Shown: one piece after another, positions 46,649-57,236 of the stretch | How the letters are laid out: the number at the start of each line of letters is the position of its first letter | How positions within the stretch are numbered: the first letter of the stretch is position 1 | Source of the DNA: Isoetes taiwanensis | Lineage: Eukaryota; Streptophyta; Lycopodiopsida; Isoetales; Isoetaceae | Direction of reading: 5' to 3' | Assembly (NCBI GenBank): GCA_021234155.1 | Contig: JAJEKV010000313.1 | Span: 1 to 64,000 of the forward strand | Length of the DNA: 64,000 nt | The notes under the pieces: generated by a model | The model's database searches: none | Seen by the model: the letters and a program-made list of their open reading frames with translations, nothing else | Told to the model about the DNA's origin: nothing | Made by a program: the position numbers and the translations under genes

Positions 46649-47867
46649 TCTCGCAAGTCAAGGGGAGTCCCCGGCTGCCTTGATCTATCCCATAACTTGT
46701 CCCGGCATAAGCGTGTCAAAGCTTTTGCAAAATCCCACGAAACAACGATGTGTTTTGTCGGGTGATTCTGCTTTATCCTCAATCAATGTGCGCAGAGTGA
46801 AGATATGATCAATGGTGGAATGCCCGGGCTAAAGCTTTGCTTGTGTGAGCTTCGACATCGCCTCCTCTGCCCATATTGTCGGCCCGCTGCTCAAGGATGC
46901 CGCCCAACGTAGTTTTGCAAAGAGAGAGCTGACCATAATAGTAACGATAGTTAGGGCATTGAGGGTCCCCTCGCTTGGGTATATGGGCACAACTCTACTA
47001 GTGGTCCTTCTAGCGGAGGGAATCCTTCTTGCAATGCTTTATTGAATAATGCCGTGAGGAGGCACCCGATAAAGGCCCGGCCCATTTCGAAGTTCCTTTT
47101 GCATGCCATCTAAATATGTTTGCCTTCCCATTAGCTAGGCGTTGTAGGCCCATGATGACATCCCCCTCTGTGATGACCCGAGCTATGCCTATCTGTGGAG
47201 GGACTAGTGTCCAACCCCGAAGCGGGTCATAAAAGCCATTGCAAAATCCGTACCCATTGCTCGAGGTGATGTTCCCCGTGAAACGTCTTGATCTTGCTCA
47301 AGACCTTTCTCGAATGTATTGGGGTGTCGATCCGGGGAGACCAAACATCTGTTCTTGATGCTGCAAAGGTATCGGCTTTCTTGTTCTTAAGGCGAAGGCG
47401 GTATTGGTGATGGCCTGTGGGTGGGAGGTGGGATCAGTGACTTGCCGAGTTCGGCGTTTGATCTCCGACACTCATCATCGAACCATACATTTATGGGGAA
47501 GGGTGGCCTTAAGGTTCGCCGTGGCGGCCTCTCCCAAAGCATCTCTCGGCATTTTGCGAGAAGCGGTGTGAGTCACCAGCGATTCTTTGTTGAAGTGTGG
47601 GGAGTTGCAGCGATCCCCGCCGAGGTCATGCTCAAGCAGCTAGGCATAGGTCCTGCGGTCGTAGTCAGTGCGGTTGGGCACCCGGGGTGTTGAGGTAGTA
47701 GATGCACGGGGAGCTTGCCAATGGAGATGCACGAACAGGGGCTGGTGGTCTGAGTTCACTTCCTCGTCCCGAGTATTTGTGCCAATGGAAAAATGGGTAA
47801 CCAGGTGCAGATCCTGTTCCTCAACCAGTAGATAATCCACCACACTGGAGCCGCCCCCTTGGTTCTC

Positions 47868-48506
47868 CTATCTACAAGCATTACAAATAACCAGGTCAAA
47901 GATACCACCCAGCAACAACAACTGCCTGCCATAGCGCGAAATATGGTTGTCGTCTGATATCCTTGACCAAGCCACCTCTGCGGGGTTCAACTGCAAGACG
48001 TCCTCTGCCAGGGGCTCAAATTTTGGGACCTGCTCGGCTCCTGTGCGTGCATTAAATTCGCCAAGCAATATAACCTTGCCCAACTGTTTGTGCTGCTGTA
48101 TGTCATCATATAGATCGACATAGGGCTCCAATCTATCCACACCCGAATGAGTGTTATAAAAGTTGCTCTCGGCATGTGGAAAGTAGCATCTTTGCTATGA
48201 AGAGGATCTTGCCTTTGTTATCTTTGCACGCAGCGCACCCACAAGTAGCGATTATTGCACATGCATTTTGTGCAGTGAGACTGAGTGCCTCAAGGTTGCA
48301 CGATAGTAGCAGGCAACCCTGCCATGCCCTCGCTTGCCTGTGCACTCATTGAACACCGAGAAATGCAGATAGCCTGGGAGGTTCGGCAGTCTGTGCCCTG
48401 CATGTTCCCATGTTTCCATGAGGAAAATGAGATCCATATCTGGTGCGATAGAGTTGAGACTCTCCCCTTTCTGCGAAGGGAAGCCCGGACAGTTCCAAGA
48501 TACCAT
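47868..48506 (-). pseudogene. LINE APE-type endonuclease
   Basis: The minus frame at 48506-48252 starts MVSWNCPGFPSQKGESLN and contains DMDLIFLMETWEHAG, the N-terminal Asn and Glu motifs of AP-endonuclease-like domains. The next frame (48140-47868) contains GKVILLGEFNARTG, the GDFNA motif with Asp replaced by Glu. The SDHQPLF motif follows at about 47,790-47,750. The enzyme would nick target DNA for primed reverse transcription. The frame is broken near 48,200. Confidence 0.8.
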
Positions 48507-48610
48507 CCGGAGGCACAGTTTCTATTTGTTGGCATTTGATGTAGATGCTCGATGATCTGTTCCGGTTGCAGGGGGAGCAGTGTGCGGTGCCTAAGAGAGA
48601 TACTTAGGGA

Positions 48611-48729
48611 CTTAATAGAGATAAATATACAAAAACTCTATAGAAAAAATCATCCACAAACAAGATGAAATATCATGCACCACTCAAAGCACAAGGTTGT
48701 AGGCCACATACACCAGCATGCACAAGCTC
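48611..48729 (-). pseudogene. Copia-3 integrase fragment
   Basis: Minus-strand reading just outside copia-2 gives LELVHAGVCG, followed in another frame by LFVDDFFYRVFVYL. These match the start of copia integrase cores (LVH-D-CGP and F-DD-SR). It continues the gag-protease part at 57237-58614, interrupted by copia-2. Its left end is lost at the junction with the LINE. Confidence 0.6.
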
Positions 48730-48734
48730 CAAAA

Positions 48735-49314
48735 TGTTAGATTCAAGCTTAAATGATAAAGCCAAGTTATGCAATTTCACTTTTATCACAAATTATTTTC
48801 AAGGAAACGACTAGAACAAATGTTGTCTAGTATAGCTTAAATATGAATACCCAACAACCCTTTTTAAATGCTCAACAAATAATTTAATGATGATGAAGCA
48901 TTATGCAAAAAGACTGTTTAAATGAGATCGAAGCAAACACTGTAGCATTTTTCTGTGAATACAAACTGATCTAATGAGTGTATCAGATCATCAAACCTAT
49001 GTCCGATCACCTCCAGAACACCGAATTTTTACATTGTTATACCTCAGCTCTTTAATCATTGAGGTTCGACGGTTAAGGAACCATCTCCGGGCCACCTATA
49101 CTTCTTTCTATTTGAAATTTCAGTTGGCTCCAAAATAGGTGCCACCCCTCACAGTTTAGAAAGTATAATGAGAAGTTTTATAGTCAATTTCTTTCCATAA
49201 TACCCCTTCAATATACTTGGGAATAACCAAGGTAATGGTTAAGTTTTCACCTATACATTTTATATATCTGACCAATGTCTCCATACAACTTCATTATGTG
49301 ATGAAATCTCAACA
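48735..49314 (-). repeat. Copia-2 3' LTR
   Basis: Direct repeat of 56687-57231 with substitutions and a few indels, including about 35 bases around AATGATGATGAAGC that are absent from the other copy. On the minus strand it follows the purine tract GATGAAGGAGGAA. Confidence 0.88.
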
Positions 49315-49531
49315 TTCCTCCTTCATCACATAATTATGTAACCTTCAAGTTGTCTCTGTGCTGCATAAATTTACCAACTGTTAGTGCCTTTGTGAAGATA
49401 TTTGCAACTTGATTTTCTGTATTTACATAACTCTTTTGAATGTAATTTTTCTCAGCCAGATCCCTGATAAAATGAATGCTGAACTCTATATACTTTGTCC
49501 TTTCGTGATCAATAGGATTTTTTTACTATTG

Positions 49532-50387
49532 CTATACAACTTTGGTTATCAAACAATCTAGCTCTTCTAGTAATCTTTTAAGCCAAGTTATTTCTTTTGC
49601 AACCAAGGAGGAGGCTGCATATCCTGCCTCTGTTGTTGACATTGCAATAGCACTCTGTCTTTTGTTTTTCCAATTTACTTCTCCACCTCCTAAGTAAACT
49701 ACATATCCTGTTGACTTTCTGCAACTGGAATCACCTCCATCACTGAAAGCATAAAGCCTTACATTTTCTGAATCATAAGTTATTCCATAGTCTTGTGTTT
49801 TTTTTAGATACCTTAAAACTCTTTTTCTTGCCATGTTCTCTACTCTTCTGCTAAGAATATTTACAATGTAAGGTATGTTAGGCTTAGTATTGTTTGACAG
49901 ATAGAGTAAGCATCCAATTAAGGCTCTGTAAGGTACATTTTCCATATCATTTATTTCCTCTTCTGACATTTCTCTTTCCTTAGTCAATATGTGTCCTAGT
50001 ACTATTGGTGTTGTAACTGGATTTGCATTCTCCAAATTAAACCTTTTCAGCATATTTTGCACATGTTTGCTTTGCTTTACCTTCAGCACTTTCTTCTGTC
50101 TGAATCGGATTAAGGAATTGTTTTAATTCTCCTAAGTCAATCATGTGAAACCTAGCTTTGAGTACTTCTTTGCAATGAGTTAGACATTGGACATTATTTG
50201 CAATCATAATACAATCATCTACATAAAGAGCAATGATGCAGTAATTGTTTCCATCTCTGAATCTATAAAGATTCCCATCATTCTTCATCTTCTCAAACCC
50301 ATGTTCTCTCAAAAATTGGTCCACGCACAAGTTCCATTCCCTTGGTGCTTGTTTTAGACCATAAACTGCCTTGTTCAGTTTCCATAC
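49532..50387 (-). pseudogene. Copia-2 RT C-terminal part and RNase H
   Basis: From the right, the reading starts VWKLNKAVYGLKQAPREW and continues EHGFEKMKNDGNLY, IALYVDDCIMIANN (YVDD catalytic site intact) and MIDLGELKQFL. After a frameshift near 50,060 come VPYRALIGCLLYLSNNTKPN and the RNase H block, KSTGYVVYLGGGEVNWKNKR with QSAIAMSTTEAGYAA. The RT N-terminal half is deleted. The order RT-RNase H after integrase is the copia order. RNase H acidic residues are partly kept. Confidence 0.85.
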
Positions 50388-50879
50388 TGTAGGTGAATAT
50401 CATGGCCATATTAAATGGGTGAATGTCTAGTGAAGGTTATATGATATATGTGAGACTGAGCTCTAAGATCGGGGCTATGAAAAAAATAAAAGATAAAAAA
50501 AAAGGTCGAATAATAAGAGGAAGAAAAAAAACCGAAAAGAAAGAAAGAGGATCAGATATACAGAAGGGCAAAAAGGGAGCCGGATTTAGAAGGAAAGTGG
50601 TCGAAATCTGGATTAGAGGCTGGATAATTGGAAGGAAGGAAGGAAGTATATTTTAACGTCCACGGAAGATCATTGGAAATCTGAGGTGATCGCTTGGGCT
50701 CTCGGAAGATTTACAGATGCTCAACGGTGTCACAAAAAAAGGTCAATCACTTTGCTACAGTGAAATTGTAAACGATGTAATTTGATAAAGTTTGAGCTAT
50801 AATTGTTGCCCAGGAAGTTTTGCCTAACTAGAAGCAATCAAATAAATTGTGTGATTGGTCTTGTTTGAGAAAACCAACA
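50388..50879 (+). repeat. Copia-1 5' LTR
   Basis: Starts TGTAGGTGAATATCATG and ends CCAACA, one base before the primer site. It carries a 45-base insertion at 50633-50677 not present in the 3' LTR. Without it the LTR would be about 447 bases. Confidence 0.85.
50633..50677 (-). mobile_element. 45-bp LINE 3' tail inserted in the copia-1 LTR
   Basis: On the minus strand the insert reads TTCCGTGGACGTTAAAATAT followed by a (TTCC)n tail, the LINE family signature. ATTGGA flanks it on both sides (50627-50632 and 50672-50677, the second counted in the insert). The 3' LTR has the empty site, GATAATTGGAAATCTG. Confidence 0.75.
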
Positions 50880-50880
50880 G

Positions 50881-50892
50881 TGGTATCAGAGC
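50881..50892 (+). promoter_or_regulatory. Copia-1 primer-binding site
   Basis: TGGTATCAGAGC is an exact 12-base complement of the plant initiator-Met tRNA 3' region and starts one base after the 5' LTR. Confidence 0.9.
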
Positions 50893-50898
50893 TGTGCA

Positions 50899-52150
50899 AT
50901 GGCAAGAAGGTTGGGAGCATCCTTGTTTAATGCAATAGAAGTGTACAATGGTGGTCCAGGCTTTCAAGTATGGAAAGAAAAAATGGAAGATGTATTAAAT
51001 ACTGAAGGGCTCTGGGAATTTGTTAAACCACCAGAAGGAAGGGAGCTACGAGAGGCTATGCAAGCTTGAGAAACTTAAAATTATTGGGGAAGATAAGCAG
51101 GAAGCAGAAAAGACAGAAAAGACACCTCAGCCCAAAGCTGAATTAGCAGGATGTAGTGCATCAAGTGCAAAAATGAGGGAGGTCAAAAGTATTATTTCAT
51201 GTAAAGTTGGATCAAGAATTCTTTTGAGGATGAGAGGAATGAACCCTCAGCAGATGTGGCTATATCTGATCAGCAAATATGAAAGAAAATCATCTTCACG
51301 GCTCAATGTCCTATATGAAGAGTTAAGAATGTTTAAGTATGAAGAGAAGGAAAATGTTACAAATTTTTTCTCCAAGATGGATAACATATTTGCTGATTTA
51401 GATGCAGCAAGAGCTAGACTTTCGATTGATGGTCAGATCCTTGCGATATCCCAAGCCTTTGAAAAATATCCCATATTGCCTACCTTTATAAGGAACATGG
51501 CAAAAGATAGAGATGATGCAGAAAGAATAGTGAGGACCGAGCTTGAGCAGAGGAAGGTAAAGCACATTGATGATGATGCAGGTAATGAAATTTTGTATGC
51601 AGGTCAAACAAGAACAAGGAGACAAGGAGAATCATCTCGAAGGAATATAGGGCCATGCTATTATTGTCACGAGCTAGGGCATTTAAAATCAGATTGCCCT
51701 AAGCTGAATAAGGAGATTAGTTGCTTTAATTGTGGAGGATTTGGGCATATGTCTACAAATTGTTCCAGCCCCAAAAATTACGGAAGGGGTCGTGGTAGGG
51801 GCAGAATAGAAAGAAGTGGTTTTGTTCCTAGAAGAAGAGCTAGAAATACTGGCAGAAGAGGAGAAGCTGCTAGAATAAATGTAACTCAAGAAGCTGCAGA
51901 AGGGGAAAATGACCAAGAGGTAAAGAATTGTTTGATATTTTCAGCTTTTAAATCTGATGCATCCAACGCTGATAATCTAGTTCATGAATTTATAGTTGAT
52001 AGTGGAGCTGAAAGATCAGTAGTCACCTCTACTGATCTATTAGCAGGTGTTACTAGCAGTCAGAAGCTGAGTCACGTTCAGCTAGGAAATGGAGAATTGC
52101 AGAAGGTTTTTGAAAAAGGAATGCTACAACTATTTGATTTGCAAATATAG
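50899..52150 (+). pseudogene. Copia-1 gag and protease
   Basis: The likely start ATG at 50899 opens MARRLGASLFNAIEVYNGG and GFQVWKEKMEDVL, the N-terminal gag block. This frame stops at 51067-51069 and the reading passes to the frame covering 51020-52150. That frame has a UBN2-type gag (MWLYLISKYERKSSSRLNVL), zinc knuckles CYYCHELGHLKSDC and CFNCGGFGHMSTNC, an Arg/Gly-rich spacer, and the protease site IVDSGAERSVV. The frame ends at 52148-52150, soon after LQLFDLQI. gag would form the particle and protease would cut the polyprotein. Confidence 0.88.
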
Positions 52151-52173
52151 TAGACATACAGAACGTCTTATGT

Positions 52174-53511
52174 GTGCCAAGTTTGTGTAAGAATCTCATA
52201 TCTGTTAGACAACTTGTAGACTTGAGATATGAGCTAAAGTTTAATAAATCTGGATGTAGAGTGTTTTTTGGAAATGAAATCAAATTTATTGCAAAACGAG
52301 TTGGAAACCTCTTTCAATTTACAAATAATATTGTTGAGAGTATAAATGCTTTGTCAATAGCTGGTGTAAAACTCTGGCATAGTAGACTTGGCTACACGCA
52401 CATGGATAATGTGAAATACATGCTAAAAAATGGAATGATAATTGGTGATGACGACGCAGATAAAAGATATGTATGCCCTGGATGCATGCTGGGCAAATTA
52501 ACTAGGCTGCCTTTCTTAAAATAAAAAAGAAGAGCGGCTGGTCCTTTGAATCTTGTACACTCAGACCTATGCAGACCACTAAACGTAGAGGGTAAGACCA
52601 AGAAAAGGTATTTTATTTCATTCATTGATGACTATAGTAGGATGGGAAGTTGTTACTTACTGTCATCTAAAGATAAGGCTCTTGAGGCTTTCAAATTGTT
52701 TGTTGTGGAAATGGAGAGAACCACGGGAAGGAAACTTAAATGCATCAGGTCAGACAGTGGTGGAGAGTACTTATCTAGGATATTTAAACAGTTCTGTTTG
52801 GAACATGGAATTAGGAGACAACTTACATGCAGGTACTCTCCTTAGCAAAATGGAGTTGCGAAAAGGAAGAACATGATTGTTCTAGATGCGGTGAGGTCTA
52901 TGATAAAGTTTGCTGGTCTACCAAATTATCTTTGGGAGGAGGCAGTAAAAATAGCTTTCTTCATTCAAAATGGACTGCCTTCGTCCCGTATAAATGGAAA
53001 TATTCCTCTAGAATTGTGGACAAACAGAAAGTTGGGACGTGAATATGAATATTTCAAGGCATATAGATGCCTAGCATACGTCCACGTACCAGAGGAAAAA
53101 AGACTCAAGTTGGACAATCGTGCGGAGATTGGATATCTGGTAGGTTATGACGAAGAGTCCAAAGGATACAGAATATTTATGCCAGAAGCCAGTAGAGATA
53201 TTGTTTTTGATGAAAGCAAACTCTACAAGGACAGACACACTGTTATAAGAGATCTTGAAAAAATAAAAGAAGAAATAATAGAAGCCAGCAAGAATACATT
53301 AAACCTGAATGCATGTTTGATACAGGATCTGATGATGAAGATAATACAGTTGGTGAAGGCATCTCACAGGTTCAACAACCATGTGCATAAGTACAACAGC
53401 CGCAGGAACAATAGCCACATGAACAGCAGCCACAGGAGCCACATATTCAACAAACACAACCTCCAAGGGAAAGTAGACCAAAGAAAAGGAGTACAGAAGT
53501 TGAGAAGTTAA
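52174..53511 (+). pseudogene. Copia-1 GAG-pre-integrase and integrase
   Basis: One frame runs through this stretch with stops at 52522-52524 and 52843-52845. It holds LWHSRLGYTHMDNV, CPGCMLGKLTRLPF (zinc-binding), and the core with LVHSDLC, ISFIDDYSR and IRSDSGGEY. The QNGVAKRKN block follows, where the catalytic Glu of the usual AERKN is Lys. The second stop (TAG before QNG) fits a CAG-to-TAG change. The C-terminal part is Asn/Ser/His-rich in this frame, suggesting a shift near 53,330. Confidence 0.88.
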
Positions 53512-53591
53512 AGGACACGCAGTTTGATTACAATCCAGAGATCTATGGCAGATATGGAACAGGAAAGACTCGGAGAATTGGACATCCTCCA

Positions 53592-54693
53592 GTGAGATTC
53601 CCATCTATTATGGCATTGCTAGAGTCAAAGATTCCGAAAACCTATGAAGAGGCTATAAATTCCGAACATGCATCAAAGTGGCTGCAAGCTATGAGAGAAG
53701 AAATGGGATCATTTGAAGATACAAGAACTTATGAGCTAACTGATCACCCAGAGAATAAGAATTTGGTGGAAAATAAATGGATATACAGAATAAAAACAAA
53801 TGCAGACAGGACGGAAAGATTCAAGGCCAGATTAGTTGCTAAGGGTTTTTCACAGAAAAAAGGGGTTGATTACGAAGAAATGTACTCTCTAATAGTAAAG
53901 TTGACGAGCATAAGACTGATGTTAGCCTTGGCAAATGCATTGGACCTCGAGTTGCATCACATGGATGTAAAGACGGCGTTTTTAAATGCTGAGTTGAAGG
54001 AAGATATCTATATGAGGCAGGCACAAGGGTTTGAAAAGGGAAATAATAAAGTCTGGAGACTGAAACGTGCTGTCTACGGATTGAGGCAGGCTCCTAGAGA
54101 GTGGTATTTGTGCATAGATAAATATATAAGAGAACAAGGTTTCCCAAAGTTGAACAATGACGAAAATTTGTATATTCTCAGAAATACAAAAAAGTATTGT
54201 ATTATATATAGCACTATATGTAGACGATTGTGTGATGGCGTCTAATCATCTAGAATGCTTGAATGTCTGCAAGAACATTCTCAAAAGAAGATTCAAAATG
54301 ACAGATCTTGGTGAACTGAGACAGTTTCTGGGAATTGAAGTTTATAGAGATTGAAAGAAGAAGATCTTGAAGTTGACTCAAGAAAAGAATATTGAGAATA
54401 TGATATGCAAATGTGGCTTGAGAGATGCAAATACTGTGAATACGTCACTCATTGCAGGAAACAAAATCTCAGCAGATAGTTGTCCAAAAACAGTAGAAGA
54501 GATGGAAAAGGTACTGTATAGGGGATTAATTGGATGCCTCCTGTATGTTTCCAACAATACACGTCCTGACATTTCAAATTCAGTATATCTACTGAGCAGA
54601 TATTGTTTCAATCCTAGGAAGGTTCATTGGGTTGCAGCAAAGAGGATCCTAAGATATTTAAAGGGTACAAAAAAACCATGGCATAACATATAA
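53592..54693 (+). pseudogene. Copia-1 reverse transcriptase
   Basis: The first frame (53592-54245) has NLVENKWIYRIKTNADRTER, RLVAKGFSQKKGVDY, LHHMDVKTAFLNAEL and VWRLKRAVYGLRQAPREW. A shift in an AT-rich run near 54,200 moves the reading to the frame with IALYVDDCVMASN (YVDD intact) and MTDLGELRQFLGIEV. A TGA at 54352-54354 and the stretch KLTQEKNIENMI follow, up to LLYVSNNTRPDISN and RILRYLKGTKKPW. The family signature is complete although split. Confidence 0.9.
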
Positions 54694-54745
54694 CTCAGAT
54701 GACACTACTCTATATGCTTATTCTGATGCAGATTGGGCAGGGGAT

Positions 54746-55187
54746 TTGGATAGCAGAAGATCGACATCTGGTTATGCTGTTATGCTTGCAGGAGGGACAA
54801 TATCATGGAGGAGTAAGAAACAGTCAACTGTGGCCATATCATCAGCTGAAGCTGAACATTCTGCATCATCTTTAGCTGCAAAGGAAATCGCTTGGTTGAG
54901 AAGATTGATCATCGAAATAGATGTACCTCAGCAAGACCCATAGTACTGATGACAGACAGCCTAAGTTGCATAGCGATTGCTAAAAATCCTGTATATCACG
55001 AGAGAACAAAACATATTAAAATCCACATACATTTAGATCTGATAGGTAAAGGAATTATAGAAATGCAGTATGTTGAGACTGAGCATCAAGCAGTAGACAT
55101 TTTCACTAAGGCCATGACTGAAAGAAAGATTAACTGGCTTAAAGAGTTGTTAGGAATCTCTGCGAGGATATGGCATGAAGGGAAAGT
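54746..55187 (+). pseudogene. Copia-1 RNase H
   Basis: The first frame reads DSRRSTSGYAVMLAGGTISW and KKQSTVAISSAEAEHSASSL; the DADWAG residues sit just upstream at about 54726-54743. A shift near 54,920 leads to the second frame with LMTDSLSCIAIAKNPVYHER and HLDLIGKGIIEMQYVETEHQ. It ends in VDIFTKAMTERKINWLKELL before the purine-rich GAAGGGAAAGT and the 3' LTR. RNase H would degrade the RNA strand during cDNA synthesis. Confidence 0.88.
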
Positions 55188-55487
55188 TGTAGGTGAATAT
55201 CATGCCATATTAAATGGGTGAATGTCTAGTGAAGGTTATATGATATATGTGAGACTGAGCTCTAAGATCGGGACTATGAAAAAATTAAAAGATAAAAAAA
55301 AGGTCGAATAATAAGAGGAAGAAAAAAAAAACTGAAAAGGAAGAAAGAGGATCGGATATACAGAATGGCAAAAAAGGAGCCGGATTCAGAAGGAAAGTGG
55401 CCGAAATTTGGATTAGAGGCTGGATAATTGGAAATCTGAGGTGATTGCTTGGGCTCTCGAAAGATTTGCAGACGAACGGTGTCACAA
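55188..55487 (+). repeat. Copia-1 3' LTR, truncated
   Basis: Matches 50388 onward through GGTGTCACAA, then switches to copia-2 protease sequence. It lacks the last about 150 bases (U5) and the 45-base LINE tail insertion seen in the 5' LTR. Confidence 0.85.
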
Positions 55488-55488
55488 C

Positions 55489-56686
55489 TAAATCTAGTAA
55501 CTGCAGCAAGCCTTTGCCTTCAATCATTTGAAGAGCTCCATTTCCAACTTGAACACTCCTAGATTGGGTTGATCCAATATTTTTGAGTAGATCAGTAGTG
55601 TTATACTACTGATCTTTTAGCTCCATTATCAACTACAAGAGCACGAGATTTATTAGTTTTTGATTTGTCAACAAAAGCAAAAGTATGAAATACCTTATCT
55701 TCCTCCTCAATTTCTTCTTTTCCATTTACTTGTTCTTTTGTCAAGTATGCTCCTGGAATTTGCCTCCTCGACCCTAGTTGATTTTCCTCCTCTTCCAAAT
55801 CCTCCTCTTTCTTTCTCCTTTGAGAAATATTTTGGTGTTGGGCATTTTGCAGCCAAGTGCCCCCTTCCTCCACATATGTAACAATTGAATTCCTTATTCA
55901 GTTTTGGACAATTATTTTTGAAGTGCTCCTTCTCATGGCAATACAAACAAGTTCCCTTTTCAACTTTATTCTTTCTCTTTCTTCCAGCTCAGATCCTCTC
56001 TCATTACCCCTTTTTGTTCAATTTCAGTTCTCAAAATCCCTTCAACATCTTCTCGGGACTTAGCAAGATTTCTAATAAATAATGAGAAGTTATCATTTTC
56101 ATAAACAGACCTGGCTATGGCAAGGACCTGATATGTATCACTTAAATTCACTCCTGCTCCACTTAGATCCGCTATAATGTTGTCAAATTTTTTAAAGTAT
56201 TCTGAAACATCATCATGATCATCCCTTAGCTTTAGTTTTCTCAATTCCTTTTCAAGAAGATCAATCTGAGGGGATGTCTTTTCCTCATAATGTTTTAACA
56301 AGAAAATCCACATTTCTTTAGCAGTCGTGTTTCTCAATTTCAATCTTATAGTTGGACTAACCTTTGAGGTGATAATACCTTGTGCCTCCTTCAATTTTGA
56401 AGACAAGCTCCTTTCTGGTTCAATTTGTGCAGTAACTGTAGCAGACGCGTTTCTCCTGAGGTTGCATTTCCAGTGTTGACTGCTGCAACATTAGTGTTAG
56501 AATTACCTAAACACCATATCCTCCTGAGAAATCAACAAGATCCCAAAGATCTTTCACTTCTAAAATATGCTTTATGGCATCCTTCCAAACCTGAAAACCT
56601 GATCCACCTTTGTAGATCTCAACTGAGCTTAATAACCCTGAACCAAATTTGCTAGACATGCTTGAATAAATGGCTCTGATACCAAA
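55489..56686 (-). pseudogene. Copia-2 gag and protease
   Basis: Reading from 56686, gag starts near MSSKFGSGLLSSVEIYKGG with GFQVWKDAIKHILEVKDLWD. It continues in another frame with LKEAQGIITSKVSPTIRLKL, AKEMWIFLLKHYEEKTSPQ and ARSVYENDNFSLFIRNLAK. A knuckle pair, MYCHEKEHFKNNC and CYICGGRGHLAAKC, follows. The protease site is VVDNGAKRSVV, where the usual DSGA has become DNGA. The last readable part is VQVGNGALQMIEGKGLLQLL. Three or more frameshifts separate these parts. Confidence 0.85.
56673..56684 (-). promoter_or_regulatory. Copia-2 primer-binding site
   Basis: GCTCTGATACCA on the plus strand is the complement of TGGTATCAGAGC. It lies two bases from the 5' LTR of copia-2 on the minus strand. 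Confidence 0.88.
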
Positions 56687-57231
56687 TGTTAGATTCAAGC
56701 TTAAATGATAAAGCCAAGTTATACAATTTCACCTTTGTCACAAATTATTTTCAAGGAAACAACTAGAACAAATGTTGTCTAGTATAGCTTAAATATGAAT
56801 ATTCAACAATCCTTTTCAAATGCTCAACAAATAATCATAATTTTAATCAAACACTGTAGCATTTTTCTGCGAATATAAACTGATTTAATGAGTGTATTAG
56901 ATCATCAAACCTATGTCCGATCACCTCCAGAACACCATATATTTACATTGTTATGACTCAGCTCTTTAATCACTGAGGTTCGACGGTTAAGGAACCATCC
57001 GGGCCACCTATACTTCTTTCTATTTGAAATTTCGATTGGCTCCAAAATCGGTGCCACCCCTTCACAGTTTAGAAAGTATAATGAGAAGTTTTATTGTCAA
57101 TATTCTTTCCATAATACCCCTTCAATATACTTAGGAATAACTAGGGTAATGGTTAAGTTTTTACCTATACATTTTATATACATCTGATCAATGTCTTCTG
57201 TACAACTTAATTATGTGATGAAATCCCAACA
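56687..57231 (-). repeat. Copia-2 5' LTR
   Basis: Direct repeat of 48735-49314, ending ATCCCAACA, then the target duplication CAAAA at 57232-57236. Confidence 0.88.
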
Positions 57232-57236
57232 CAAAA

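Larger units (their letters stand above)
40279..48545 (-). mobile_element. Long minus-strand LINE split by two DNA-type elements
   Basis: Pieces are 40279-40806, 44871-45311 and 46069-48545. Read on the minus strand they give an endonuclease (about 48.5-47.7 kb), RT (47.5-46.1 kb), a region shared with the 41-43.8-kb LINE (45.3-44.9 kb), a Cys/His C-terminus (40.8-40.5 kb), the signature GGGTCCCATAGGC, and a (TATTC)n tail at 40279-40302. The tail abuts the poly(A) of the preceding LINE. The pentanucleotide tail argues against classical L1. Clade (RTE, CR1 or other) is not settled. Confidence 0.8.
50388..55487 (+). mobile_element. Copia-1 LTR retrotransposon inserted in copia-2
   Basis: 5' LTR 50388-50879, primer site 50881-50892, gag, protease, integrase, RT and RNase H on the plus strand, then a 3' LTR (55188-55487) cut off after about 300 bases. 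Gene order is that of Ty1/copia. At its right end copia-2 resumes within protease, so one deletion probably removed the rest of the 3' LTR together with copia-2 integrase. Several stops and frameshifts make it inactive. Confidence 0.88.
48735..57231 (-). mobile_element. Copia-2 LTR retrotransposon (minus strand), with TSD CAAAA
   Basis: LTRs at 48735-49314 (3') and 56687-57231 (5') begin TGTTAGATTC and end CAACA. CAAAA flanks both ends (48730-48734 and 57232-57236). A complement of TGGTATCAGAGC lies at 56673-56684 and a polypurine tract at 49315-49327. gag and protease lie at the right, RT end and RNase H at the left. Integrase and the first part of RT are missing at the point where copia-1 lies. 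LTRs are diverged. Confidence 0.88.
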
